Assembly: GCA_947169975.1 (NCBI GenBank)
Contig: CAMVRT010000015.1
Location: forward strand, 1-58,466
Direction of reading: 5' to 3'
DNA from: an uncultured Oscillospiraceae bacterium
Lineage (GTDB): Bacteria; Bacillota; Clostridia; Oscillospirales; Oscillospiraceae
DNA length: 58,466 nucleotides
Within the stretch, counting starts at the first letter, position 1, and every line of letters begins with the position of its first letter. Position numbers and translations under genes: made by a program. The notes below the pieces were generated by a model. That model worked only from the letters and a program-made list of their open reading frames with translations. It had not been told where the DNA came from and did no database searches. This document shows, in pieces, positions 40,727 through 48,738 of this stretch.

Positions 40727-41791
40727 TCACTTCCAGATCTTCACGTACCCGGCGTCGTGGAGCTGCTTGATGACCAGCGCGGCCATGGGCATGAGCACCA
40801 TGCCGGCCACGCCCACGGTGCGAAAGCCCACGTACATAGCGCCCAGCGCCACCAGCGGCGGCACGCCGGAGCGTGCGCCCACCAGCTTGGGCTCCAGGAT
40901 GGCCCGCACCAGATAGATCACGGCGTACAGGGCGACCAGCGCGATGCCCCGGGGCACGTTGCCCACCAGAAACAGGAGCGCGGCCCACGGCACCAGCACG
41001 GTGCCTGTGCCGAACACGGGCAGGGCGTCGATGAGGGCGATGAGGAAGCTCAAAAGCACGGCGTAGGGCTGGCGCAGCAGGGTGAAGCCGATGAGCAGCT
41101 GGCAGAAGGTGATCACCAGCAGGATGGCCTGTGCCCGGAGCCAGTGTCCCATGGCGGCAAACAGATTCTCCCGCAGACCCCGCACCCAGCGCCGCTGGGC
41201 GTCGGTCATCTGCCGCCGGGCAAAGTCGGCGATGGCGGGATAGCTGGCCAGCGTGAAGAACACGGCCAGGGCGGTGGTGGCGATGAACAGCACCGCCGCC
41301 GGCAGTCCGGCCGCCAGAGAGCCCAGCCACCGCAGTGCCCCGGCGGAGAGATTCAGCGCCGTGTCGGAGAGCTTCTGGGGCAGCTGCCGCACCAGCTCCT
41401 CCGCGTCCTGCCGCATGGACGGGGGGCAGGCCTTGCAGAAGTCCTCCAGCCGCGTCAGCACCGAGTCCGCCAGCTGCGGCAGCCGGGTGAGGTATAAGGG
41501 CAGCCGCTCCAGGGCATCCTCCGCCTGCCGGATCAGGAACCCCACGGCGTACACGGTCAGGGCGGTGAGTCCGCCTACCAGCGCCAGGGTAAATACTGCC
41601 GCCAGAAAGCTCCGCTTTAAGTGCATTTTCCGCTGCACCTGCTCCACGGCGTTCTCCGACAGGGCCGCCAGTCCCAGCGCCAGCAGGAAGGGCAGCAGCC
41701 ACGTCAGCAGATACTTTACCGCCGCCCAGATCACCGCAGCAATGGCGGCCAGCCAGGCAAATTGAACGAGAAATCGCTTTTGCCGCTCCAA
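40727..41791 (-). CDS. AI-2E/YtvI-like permease
   Basis: 354-residue membrane protein with about eight helices, of the AI-2E transporter family (includes Bacillus YtvI, a sporulation membrane protein). Typical features: two N-terminal helices, a long amphipathic middle (LPQLADSVLTRLEDFC), and the C-terminal LIDALPVFGTGTVLVPWA and ARSGVPPLVALGAMYVGF blocks. TTG at 41791 is preferred because GGGAGGTG sits 7 bases before it; an ATG 11 codons upstream has no ribosome site and abuts a divergent promoter. Role unknown; sporulation is a possibility, not shown. Confidence 0.85.
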   Translation of the reverse strand: MERQKRFLVQFAWLAAIAAVIWAAVKYLLTWLLPFLLALGLAALSENAVEQVQRKMHLKRSFLAAVFTLALVGGLTALTVYAVGFLIRQAEDALERLPLYLTRLPQLADSVLTRLEDFCKACPPSMRQDAEELVRQLPQKLSDTALNLSAGALRWLGSLAAGLPAAVLFIATTALAVFFTLASYPAIADFARRQMTDAQRRWVRGLRENLFAAMGHWLRAQAILLVITFCQLLIGFTLLRQPYAVLLSFLIALIDALPVFGTGTVLVPWAALLFLVGNVPRGIALVALYAVIYLVRAILEPKLVGARSGVPPLVALGAMYVGFRTVGVAGMVLMPMAALVIKQLHDAGYVKIWK

Positions 41792-41817
41792 AAATTGGCA
41801 CCTCCCGAAAAAAAGAC

Positions 41818-41846
41818 TTGTCAAGAGCTCCTGCCCGTGTTACTAT
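41818..41846 (+). promoter_or_regulatory. Promoter of the ACT-domain gene
   Basis: TTGTCA (41818-41823), 17-base spacer, TACTAT (41841-41846). Confidence 0.7.
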
Positions 41847-41899
41847 GTTGCGGTCGAAATGCGTGGATTTGTTCTTCTCACGCGGACACGGAGGAAGAT

Positions 41900-42334
41900 A
41901 TGAAACAGAAATACTACATCGTGCTGGCAGACGCCCTGCCGGAGGTGTTTGTCAAGGTGGCGGAGGCCAAGCGTATGCTGCACCTGGGCGAGGTGAAGAC
42001 CATCGGCGAGGCGGCGTCGGCGGTGGGCATCAGCCGCAGCGCGTTTTACAAGTACAAGGACGCGGTGCATCCCTTCCAGAACATGAAGGCCGGCCAGATC
42101 CTGACCTTCTACGCCCTGCTGAAGGACATCCCCGGTGTGTTGAGCGAGTACCTGTCTATTTTTGCCAATTCCGGCGCAAATATACTGACCATCAACCAGG
42201 GCATCCCCACCAACGGCTGTGCCGGCGTGACCATCAGCGCCGAGACCGGCGACATGGAGGAGACGGTGGACGACATGATCACCCGGATCTCCGCCGCCCC
42301 CGGCGTGCTGAAGTTCGAGATCCTGGCGGGCTAA
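41900..42334 (+). CDS. ACT-domain protein of the PheB/UPF0735 family
   Basis: 144 residues, the usual length. N-terminal HTH-like segment (GEAASAVGISRSAFYKYKD) and C-terminal ACT domain (GVLSEYLSIFANSGANILTI, then GVTISAETGDMEETVDDMI). Named PheB in Bacillus, where its neighbour makes prephenate dehydratase; ACT domains bind amino acids, so a regulator of amino-acid metabolism is likely. ATG has GGAGGAAGAT upstream. Monocistronic. Confidence 0.92.
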   Translation: MKQKYYIVLADALPEVFVKVAEAKRMLHLGEVKTIGEAASAVGISRSAFYKYKDAVHPFQNMKAGQILTFYALLKDIPGVLSEYLSIFANSGANILTINQGIPTNGCAGVTISAETGDMEETVDDMITRISAAPGVLKFEILAG

Positions 42335-42406
42335 GGGGGATATGGAAAGCATATCCATCCCGGGCCGTACCTATGCGCGCAAGAGAAAAAGCCTTCCCCC
42401 AACACA

Positions 42407-42440
42407 AAAGCGCACCTGTCGAGCCGGACAGGTGCGCTTT
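42407..42440. terminator. Bidirectional terminator between pheB-like gene and queH
   Basis: Perfect 14-bp arms AAAGCGCACCTGTC and GACAGGTGCGCTTT around GAGCCG; lies between two convergent genes. Confidence 0.85.
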
Positions 42441-42454
42441 CCATATGTCTTTTT

Positions 42455-43027
42455 TCACCGGATGATCTTCAGCGGCTGGGCCATGTCCCGCGCGATCTGC
42501 TTTGCATATCGCTCTTCCTCGCTGAACACGCAGCCGCAGTACTTCTGCATGTAGAAGCCCAGCTCCCGGGCCTCGGCTTGACCGGCCCGGAACCCCGGCC
42601 GGAAATCCCGGTAGAGGAACGTTACGCCGTACCGCTCGCCCATGGCGCGTCCCACCTCGGCGATGAGCTCGTGGCGCTGATAGGGACTCACCAGCAGCGT
42701 GGTAGTGAAGCTGTCGAACCCGTGCCCGGCGGCGTATTTCGCCGTCTCCTCCAGCCGCAGCTCATAGCAGGTGCCGCAGCGGTCGTCCAGATGATCGCAC
42801 ACGGCGCGGCAGAACTCCTTGAGGCCGTAGTCCTCCTTCATGATCAGCTCCATGCCGATGGCGGGGGCGTAGGCCATCAGGGTGTCGCGCCGGGCCTTGT
42901 ACTCCTGATAAGGATGGATGTTGGGGTTGTACCAGAAGCTCACCGGCTCGATGCCCTCGCTGCGCAGCTGGTGGATGCAGGACACGGAGCAGGGGGCGCA
43001 GCAGGTGTGCATCAATGTTTTTTCCAT
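42455..43027 (-). CDS. queH: Epoxyqueuosine reductase QueH
   Basis: 190 residues, DUF208/QueH family. Key Cys: LMHTCCAPCSV (C9, C10), RCGTCYELR, and MQKYCGCVFSEEERY. Family knowledge: reduces epoxyqueuosine to queuosine in tRNA anticodons using an Fe-S cluster and a nearby metal. The ATG at 43027 has AAGGAGTGGAAGCTG upstream. It overlaps the end of the FrhB-type gene by 16 bases, so translation is coupled; the upstream Fe-S protein might donate electrons (inference). No other queuosine gene is in the window, which suggests salvage of an upstream precursor or genes elsewhere. Confidence 0.93.
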   Translation of the reverse strand: MEKTLMHTCCAPCSVSCIHQLRSEGIEPVSFWYNPNIHPYQEYKARRDTLMAYAPAIGMELIMKEDYGLKEFCRAVCDHLDDRCGTCYELRLEETAKYAAGHGFDSFTTTLLVSPYQRHELIAEVGRAMGERYGVTFLYRDFRPGFRAGQAEARELGFYMQKYCGCVFSEEERYAKQIARDMAQPLKIIR

Positions 43028-44184
43028 GGCAGCTTCCACTCCTTGTTCCTGATTTTCTCCAGCATCTCCGCCGCGCTGCGTCCCCGGTAGGCCATGGGGG
43101 CCAGGAAGCGGTTGCGCACCTGCTGGAAGGGCTGCCGGGCAAAGGCCTCGAAAAAGTCTCTCCGCTGGGCGGGAGCCTCCACCGGCGCGCGGAGCGCCTC
43201 GCAGGCGGCCACGGCCTCGTCCACCGTCAGCCGCTCCTTCTTCACCTCCAGCACGTCCAGGGTGCGGGCGCCCTTGGCGGTGTTCACCAGCAGCAGCGAC
43301 ACGCCCCTGCGCGCCTCCGCGGGATCGACGCCGTCGCCCCGGTAGGTGCCCAGCGTCAGATCGCCGGGCCGGTCGGTGGTGGTGTAGGGGCAGGTGTGGC
43401 AGGACGGCCGCAGGAACAGCGCCCTGCGCAGACCGCGGCCCAGCTCGCTCTTGCCGTATGGCGCGTCGTAGACAGAGCCGTCGGCAAAGGTGACGCGGAA
43501 CCGGGGCTCCTTCTCGCCGCCCAGCTTGTCGCAGAAGCACACATCCACCGGCTGGGCGCGCTTCACGTAGGCCATGGAGCGTACCAGCTGCTCCCACACG
43601 CCGGGGGAGGATACGCCCCGGCAGGCCACGTCCGCCGTCAGCAGATTGCCCGGGTATTCCCCCAGATATCTGTAAAGCCCATCTACTTGACAAGGCGTAC
43701 CGCAGAAGAGGACGCGCCGTCCCTGATCCAGATAGTGCCGCACCCGGAGATAGGTGTCGTCCAGCTCGCTTTCCACGGGCTTGGCGCCCAGCAGGGGGGA
43801 TAGCTCCTGCCGGCTCCGGGCGGCCATGTGCCGCACCCGCAGCTGCTGATCCACGCCGGCGCCGAAGACAACGCCGCCCTGCTCCAGCACGTACTCGGCC
43901 AGCAGGGTAAAAACGCCGCCGGCGCTGGAGCGCATGCGCTCGCTTTCGTTAAGGTTCCACGCCAGAAAGGCGGCGGGAGGGCTGCGCCGCTCGTGCTGCT
44001 TGAGCACGGGGCATACGTGGGTGCAGTGGCCGCATTGGACGCATGCGTCGGTGACGGTGGGGTAGAGGAACCCCTCCCGGCCCGGCAGCATGTGGATGGC
44101 GCCCTTGGGACAGCCGCTCTGACAGGCGCCGCAGCCGGTGCAGCGCTCCTTCGGCGCCAGCTGGGGCAGCTCGAATCCGGACAT
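43012..44184 (-). CDS. FrhB-type coenzyme F420/ferredoxin oxidoreductase-like Fe-S flavoprotein
   Basis: 390 residues. Two [4Fe-4S] ferredoxin motifs near the N-terminus (CTGCGACQSGCPKG and CVQCGHCTHVCPV), then FrhB/FdhB N- and C-terminal domains (SSAGGVFTLLAEY, VLFCGTPCQVDGL, RPSCHTCPYTTTDRPGD). Related proteins oxidise reduced F420 or other flavin/ferredoxin carriers; in gut Clostridia many sit in polysaccharide or redox clusters with unknown partners. ATG 44184 follows AAGGAGGCGAGGGATC; two earlier in-frame ATGs cover the promoter. Coupled to queH. Confidence 0.9.
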   Translation of the reverse strand: MSGFELPQLAPKERCTGCGACQSGCPKGAIHMLPGREGFLYPTVTDACVQCGHCTHVCPVLKQHERRSPPAAFLAWNLNESERMRSSAGGVFTLLAEYVLEQGGVVFGAGVDQQLRVRHMAARSRQELSPLLGAKPVESELDDTYLRVRHYLDQGRRVLFCGTPCQVDGLYRYLGEYPGNLLTADVACRGVSSPGVWEQLVRSMAYVKRAQPVDVCFCDKLGGEKEPRFRVTFADGSVYDAPYGKSELGRGLRRALFLRPSCHTCPYTTTDRPGDLTLGTYRGDGVDPAEARRGVSLLLVNTAKGARTLDVLEVKKERLTVDEAVAACEALRAPVEAPAQRRDFFEAFARQPFQQVRNRFLAPMAYRGRSAAEMLEKIRNKEWKLPWKKH

Positions 44185-44218
44185 GATCCCTCGCCTCCTT
44201 CGCATTTCATGATAGCCT

Positions 44219-44247
44219 ATCATATCACACCGCCGGGCAAAAAACAA
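44219..44247 (-). promoter_or_regulatory. Promoter of the FrhB-queH pair
   Basis: Minus-strand TTGTTT (44242-44247), 17-base spacer, TATGAT (44219-44224). Confidence 0.65.
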
Positions 44248-44261
44248 GGCCGGGCATCCTG

Positions 44262-44325
44262 TCATTGCCAGGAGCGTTGCATCCTGTCATTGCGAGGGCG
44301 CATCGCGCCCGTGGCAATCCGTAAT
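44262..44325 (+). repeat. Family II repeats
   Basis: A fragment TGTCATTGCCAGGAGCGTTGC followed by a full copy at 44286: TCATTGCGAG, GGCGC, ATC, GCGCC, TGGCAATCCG. Confidence 0.75.
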
Positions 44326-44331
44326 CCCACG

Positions 44332-44366
44332 AAAAAGCACCCGTACCGCCGGAGCGGTACGGGTGC
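44332..44366 (-). terminator. Intrinsic terminator after the glycosyltransferase
   Basis: Perfect 13-bp hairpin GCACCCGTACCGC, loop, GCGGTACGGGTGC, then TTTTT on the minus strand. Confidence 0.92.
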
Positions 44367-44382
44367 AGCCATTTTGCAGCAG

Positions 44383-45645
44383 TTAGAACGGGAGCGCCTC
44401 TTCATCGCTGCGCTTTTTCAGCTTCTCGGCGGAGACGGTGTGCTCGATGGGCTTCCACTCCACCTTCTTGAACAGGACGGTGAGGGCGATGGGCATGTAG
44501 GTGAACATGAACAGGGGGAAGGTGAAGACGTAGAAGATCTTTTTCCACGTGGTGGTGCGGATGATCTTCCACTCGGTGGCGACGGTGATGGCGCCCACGG
44601 CGAACATGGTCAGGTAGACGTCGAAGAGCATCTCGGTAAAGGACTGGACGGCGATCCACAGGTTTTCGCCCACGATGGCGCCGTAGACAGCCAGTACGGT
44701 GTTGGAGACCAGGCCGATGACAGAGAGGATGAAGGCGGGCATCAGGTTCATGGTCACGTCGAAGCAGGACCAGCTGCCCCGGAAGATGCCCTTGGCCAGC
44801 TGAGGCATGTAGCGGCCGAAGACCTGGAGGCCGCCCTTGCACCAGCGCTCCCGCTGGCGCCAGGACTGGCGAAAGCTGGTGGGCTGCTCGTCGTAGAGCA
44901 CGGCGTCGGGGGCCATGGCGATCTTCCTGCGGTTCACGATCTGGTGGATGGAGAACTCGATGTCCTCCACCAGCATGTGGAAGGGCCAGCCACCCAGCTC
45001 GTCCACGATCTTCTGGCTGAACAGGAAGCCGGTGCCGCTGACGGCGCAGCTGGAGCGGAGCTTGTAGCGGGCGTGGTTGAGGTAGCGGCTTTCGCGGATG
45101 TACCAGAGGGCATAGCCGGCGCTGACCCAGTTGTCGCCGTAGTTCTTGGAGTTGCGGAAGCTGGTGATGATGTCGTGTCCGTCGGAGAAGGTGACGTTCA
45201 TCTTCTCCACATAGTCGGGGGAGAGGATGTTGTCAGCGTCGAAGACCATGTAGGCGTCGAAGCCCTCGGGATAGTCCTCCCGGATGTGGCCGATGAGGGC
45301 GTCCAGGGCGTAGCCCTTGCCGATCTCCTTGTTGTTGAACCGCTCGTACACGGTGGCGCCGTGGCTGCGTGCGATGTCGGCGGTGTTGTCGGTGCAGTTG
45401 TCGGCCAGCACGAAGGTGTGGAGCAGGGAGGCGTCATAGGTCTGGGCCTTGATGGAGTCCAGCAGGTCGCCCAGCACGTTCTTTTCATTGCGGGCGCACA
45501 CCAGAATGGCGTAGCGGTGTGGCTTGGTCTCCTTGTGCCTGCGGTCCTTGATGAACCACACGACGGGGATATAGACGAACTGATATGTATAGCAAACGAA
45601 AAATACGATTCCGATGATCCAGTTGATCAGGCGGAGAGCTTCCAT
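44383..45645 (-). CDS. Membrane family-2 glycosyltransferase
   Basis: 420 residues. One N-terminal membrane segment, a GT2 catalytic domain (AILVCARNEKNVLGDLL; VFDADN as the metal/UDP motif; VEDIEF acceptor acid; QRERWCKG), then about three C-terminal helices. The QxxRW and transmembrane layout resembles processive synthases (cellulose, hyaluronan, poly-GlcNAc types). It probably makes or exports a beta-linked polymer or a glycolipid; no partner genes are adjacent. ATG 45645 after AAAGGAGTCCCCGCT, with a good promoter (-10 at 45714). Confidence 0.92.
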   Translation of the reverse strand: MEALRLINWIIGIVFFVCYTYQFVYIPVVWFIKDRRHKETKPHRYAILVCARNEKNVLGDLLDSIKAQTYDASLLHTFVLADNCTDNTADIARSHGATVYERFNNKEIGKGYALDALIGHIREDYPEGFDAYMVFDADNILSPDYVEKMNVTFSDGHDIITSFRNSKNYGDNWVSAGYALWYIRESRYLNHARYKLRSSCAVSGTGFLFSQKIVDELGGWPFHMLVEDIEFSIHQIVNRRKIAMAPDAVLYDEQPTSFRQSWRQRERWCKGGLQVFGRYMPQLAKGIFRGSWSCFDVTMNLMPAFILSVIGLVSNTVLAVYGAIVGENLWIAVQSFTEMLFDVYLTMFAVGAITVATEWKIIRTTTWKKIFYVFTFPLFMFTYMPIALTVLFKKVEWKPIEHTVSAEKLKKRSDEEALPF

Positions 45646-45713
45646 AGCGGGGACTCCTTTCTGTGGTGCAGAGCGCAATACATCCCGGCCGGCGGCCGGA
45701 CACATACAGAGGA

Positions 45714-45742
45714 AGTATAGCGGATTTTGGGCAAAAAAGCAA
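45714..45742 (-). promoter_or_regulatory. Promoter of the glycosyltransferase gene
   Basis: Minus-strand TTGCTT (45737-45742), 17-base spacer, TATACT (45714-45719). Confidence 0.8.
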
Positions 45743-45793
45743 GGTGTATTTTCGTGAAAATGACGAAATGATGATTCTCTGCTCCGTTTGGCC

Positions 45794-46759
45794 TCACTCG
45801 TACATCCCCAGCACGTCCCGGCACCAGTGGGCGAACTGCCGGCGCACGTCCTCCGGGGCGGTGAGCTCCGCCTCCGTGCCCAGCTGGAACAGCCAGCCGA
45901 AGAAGGTGGGCCCCACCTCCACGGCTGCGGTGAGGGCGAAGCCGTCGCCGTCGGCGCGGATGTGTGCGCCGGTGCCGAACCGGTCGGTGACCACATTGGT
46001 CAGGTGCCGGGCAAAGTGCAGGGTCACCGTCCTCGTCTCGCCGTTGTACATGTCGAACACGGTTTTCACGTACTCGCCCAGATCGAAGCCCTCCGGCAGG
46101 GGGGAGCGGGGCGTATCGGTGACGGTGAGGCCGTCCATCCGGTCCACCCGGTAGTGGCGGTAGTCGCCCAGCGCGCTGTCGTAGGCCACCAGATAGTAGT
46201 GCCGGTCCACGCACAGTGCCACGGGGTCGGCGGTGTAGAGCCCGCCTTCCCGCCGGTACACCTTTTCGCCGCCCGCCGTCCAGTCGAAGTAGCGGAAGGT
46301 CACCTGCCGGTTTTCGTTGATGGCGGCGTTGATGCCGTCCACGGTGTAGTAGAGCCTCTCGTTGTCGGTGCGCACCCGGTTCATCACGTACACCTGCCGC
46401 CGCAGGGCCCTTGCCTGGGGTCGGCTGGCCAGCTTTTCCAGCTTACCGATGAGCTCCATGCTCTTGTTCGCCGTCAGAAAGGGGGAGGCCTGCACCACGT
46501 CGATGAGCATCTTCAGCTCCGGCAGCTGGAAGTCCCGCTGCCCCAGATAGTAGCCGAAGTGCTTTCCCTTGACGGACACGATGTCCATGCCATAGAGCCG
46601 CAGCTGCTCCACGTCGTCGTAGATGCTCTTGCGGTCGGCGCTGATGCCGCAGCGCGCCAGATGGGCCAGGATCTCCTGGAGGGTGACGGGATGCTCCTCG
46701 TCGCTCTGCTCCGTGAGAAATTGGGCCAGATACAGGATCCGCAGCTTCTTTCGCGTCAT
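45794..46759 (-). CDS. WYL-domain transcriptional regulator
   Basis: 321 residues. N-terminal winged HTH (TLQEILAHLARCGISADRKSIYDDVEQL), a WYL domain at about 140-215 (INENRQVTFRYFDW, YYLVAYD, YRVDRMDGL), and a C-terminal WCX extension. WYL proteins sense a ligand, often nucleotide or ssDNA, and regulate stress or defence genes. No defence locus is adjacent. ATG with AAGGAGGACGGCGCC. Confidence 0.92.
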   Translation of the reverse strand: MTRKKLRILYLAQFLTEQSDEEHPVTLQEILAHLARCGISADRKSIYDDVEQLRLYGMDIVSVKGKHFGYYLGQRDFQLPELKMLIDVVQASPFLTANKSMELIGKLEKLASRPQARALRRQVYVMNRVRTDNERLYYTVDGINAAINENRQVTFRYFDWTAGGEKVYRREGGLYTADPVALCVDRHYYLVAYDSALGDYRHYRVDRMDGLTVTDTPRSPLPEGFDLGEYVKTVFDMYNGETRTVTLHFARHLTNVVTDRFGTGAHIRADGDGFALTAAVEVGPTFFGWLFQLGTEAELTAPEDVRRQFAHWCRDVLGMYE

Positions 46760-46792
46760 GGCGCCGTCCTCCTTCGCGTTTTTTCAAAGGGA

Positions 46793-46895
46793 TTGTCATT
46801 GCGAGGCGGGCAAAGCCCGCCGCGGCAATCCGTTCTCCTCGCGGGGAGTAACGGATTCCCACGGCCGGTTTGCGAACCGGCCTCGGAATGACAGC
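46793..46895. repeat. Inverted pair of family II copies
   Basis: Left copy: TGTCATTGCGAGG, GCGGGC, AAA, GCCCGC, GGCAATCCG. Right copy inverted: CGGATTCCC, GCCGGTT, TGCG, AACCGGC, CCTCGGAATGACA. The pair has MITE-like outer ends (TGTCATT / AATGACA). In the right copy the closing stem is ATTCC with GGAAT in place of ATTGC with GCAAT, a paired change. Confidence 0.8.
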
Positions 46896-46907
46896 TCGTT
46901 TGCCCCC

Positions 46908-46913
46908 ATTATA
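46908..46913 (-). promoter_or_regulatory. Possible -10 of the WYL regulator gene
   Basis: Minus-strand TATAAT upstream of the repeat pair; the matching -35 (TGTTCA, 46931-46936) is weak. If real, the repeat pair is transcribed in the leader. Confidence 0.4.
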
Positions 46914-46972
46914 CCAGAGATCTGTCCGCCTGAACAGATAAAAAATTAACATTTCCGCCTTGCCCGAAAACG

Positions 46973-47001
46973 TTGACGATGGGGCGGGATTATTGTATAA
47001 T
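46973..47001 (+). promoter_or_regulatory. Promoter of the methyltransferase gene
   Basis: TTGACG (46973-46978), 17-base spacer, TATAAT (46996-47001). Confidence 0.85.
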
Positions 47002-47034
47002 AAGATGATTTATTGTGTGGAGGTATTTGCTCTG

Positions 47035-47898
47035 ATGTGGATTGCGGACGGTTGGAAGGATTACGAACTGCTGGACTGCGGCGGCGGCGAGAAGCTGGAG
47101 CGGTGGGACCGGCAGATCCTGGTGCGCCCGGACCCCCAGGCCATCTGGGCCACGGATCACGCCCACCCCGGCTGGCGCACTGCCGACGCGCGGTACAGCC
47201 GCTCGTCCACCGGCGGCGGCCACTGGGACCGGAAGAAGGTGCCGGAGAGCTGGCCGATCCATTATAAAGAGCTGACCTTTCAGGTCAAGCCCATGAACTT
47301 CAAGCACACCGGTCTGTTCCCGGAGCAGGCGGTGAACTGGGACTTTGCCATGGAGGCCATCCGGCGGGCGGACCGCCCCGTCCGGGTGCTGAATCTGTTT
47401 GCCTATACCGGCGGCGCCACGGTGGCCTGCGCCAGGGCCGGCGCCAGCGTGTGCCACGTGGACGCGGCCAAGGGCATGGTGGCCTGGGCCAGGGAGAACG
47501 CCAGATGCTCCGGACTGGAGGAGGCCCCTATCCGCTGGATCGTGGACGACTGCGCCAAGTTCGTGGAGCGTGAGATCCGCCGGGGCAAGACCTACGACGC
47601 CATCATCATGGACCCGCCCAGCTACGGCCGGGGTCCCGGCGGCGAGGTATGGAAGCTGGAGGAGAACCTCTATCCCTTCGTGGCCCTGTGCGCCAGAGTC
47701 CTCAGCGACAAGCCCCTGTTCGTGATTTTGAACTCCTACACCACGGGCCTTGCCCCGTCGGTGCTGGGTTATATCCTCCATCAGCTCATCGGCCGTCAGC
47801 GCGGCGGCAAGGTGACGTGGGACGAGCTGGGCCTGCCCTGCACCGAGTCGGGCATGGCGCTGCCCTGCGGCGCCACGGGCCGCTGGATGGCGGAGTAA
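47035..47898 (+). CDS. Class I SAM-dependent rRNA-type methyltransferase (RlmI/RlmK-like)
   Basis: 287 residues. SAM-binding motif LNLFAYTGGATVACARAGA, the acidic CHVDAAKGMV, and the catalytic DPPSYGRGPGGEVW. The DPPSYGRG motif resembles m5C or m2G RNA methyltransferases. Lacks an N-terminal PUA domain. The ATG at 47035 has GTGGAGG 10 bases upstream, a slightly long spacing; an ATG at 47005 has no ribosome site. Exact target not determined. Confidence 0.9.
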   Translation: MWIADGWKDYELLDCGGGEKLERWDRQILVRPDPQAIWATDHAHPGWRTADARYSRSSTGGGHWDRKKVPESWPIHYKELTFQVKPMNFKHTGLFPEQAVNWDFAMEAIRRADRPVRVLNLFAYTGGATVACARAGASVCHVDAAKGMVAWARENARCSGLEEAPIRWIVDDCAKFVEREIRRGKTYDAIIMDPPSYGRGPGGEVWKLEENLYPFVALCARVLSDKPLFVILNSYTTGLAPSVLGYILHQLIGRQRGGKVTWDELGLPCTESGMALPCGATGRWMAE

Positions 47899-47899
47899 A

Positions 47900-48060
47900 G
47901 GAAACGCTGAACAAATCGCCGCACACGTCTTGACGGCATGTTTCCCGCCTGACTTTGCCTCAAAAACTTGAAATACACAAAGTATTCCTGCATTTTTTCG
48001 GCTTCGTCAGCCGAAAAACCTGCTCGCCAATCCGCGCACTTCGATTGATTCATCGTTTAC
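47900..48060. repeat. Intergenic element with ACACAAAGTATTCC
   Basis: AAATACACAAAGTATTCC (about 47970), shared with 20950. A palindrome TTTTTTCGGCT, loop, AGCCGAAAAA at 47993-48018. Nothing else recognised. Confidence 0.5.
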
Positions 48061-48075
48061 TAAAGGAGAAGCGCC

Positions 48076-48738
48076 ATGTATGAACTGATGCGCACCGTGC
48101 CGGGCCGCACCCTCCGGTATCTGATGCTTGCCCGGCGCTACGCGGTGATGATGATCCCCGGCATGCTGGTGATGCTGGCGGTGTACCTGTGTCTGTACCG
48201 CCCCCGGATGGAGCGGCTGGATCGCCGCGACCTCATCAGCGACGGCCGGCGTGAGCTGGTGCTGGCCCTGTTTCTCATGTACTGCGGCGGCATGGCCACC
48301 TTGACCCTGCTGCCCCTGGAGTATGCCAAGGTGCTGAAGATCCTGCGCCAGGGCCTGCCCGACGTGCCCTTTTTCCACGTGGGCAAGGTCAGCGTGACGC
48401 CGCTGGCCAAGATGTTCAACGACGGCTTCACGTTTCTGGCCAATATCGTCATGTTCATGCCCTTCGGCTTCTGCCCGGCTCTGCTGTGGCGCAACAGCCG
48501 GTGGTACAGGGCGCTGGGCGTGTCGCTGCTGATCACGGAGAACATCGAGTGCTGGCAGCTGTTTATCGGCCGCACCTTCGATGTGGACGACCTTATTCTG
48601 AATACGCTGGGCGCCATGCTGGGCTGGGCTCTGTGGGCGGCGCTGAAGCGACCCCGGCTCTGGTGCCGGGAACGGGAGCCGGTGGAGAATATCATCGCCG
48701 CCGTTGTCTCCGGAGAGAGGATAGAAAAACATGGGTAA
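48076..48738 (+). CDS. VanZ-family membrane protein (first copy)
   Basis: 220 residues, about five helices. VanZ signature in the C-terminal half: FLANIVMFMPFGFCPALLW, then ENIECWQLFIGRTFDVDDLILNTLGAMLG. VanZ relatives give low-level teicoplanin resistance in enterococci, but most are of unknown function. Overlaps the next gene by 8 bases, so the two are coupled. First gene of a run leading into the ECF module. ATG after AAAGGAGAAGCGCC. Confidence 0.9.
   Translation: MYELMRTVPGRTLRYLMLARRYAVMMIPGMLVMLAVYLCLYRPRMERLDRRDLISDGRRELVLALFLMYCGGMATLTLLPLEYAKVLKILRQGLPDVPFFHVGKVSVTPLAKMFNDGFTFLANIVMFMPFGFCPALLWRNSRWYRALGVSLLITENIECWQLFIGRTFDVDDLILNTLGAMLGWALWAALKRPRLWCREREPVENIIAAVVSGERIEKHG

Noticed and set aside
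43012-43693. Longer start for queH reaching 43693
   Set aside because: The upstream part is a frame-shifted reading of the FrhB-type gene; the ATG at 43027 has a good ribosome site and gives the normal QueH length.
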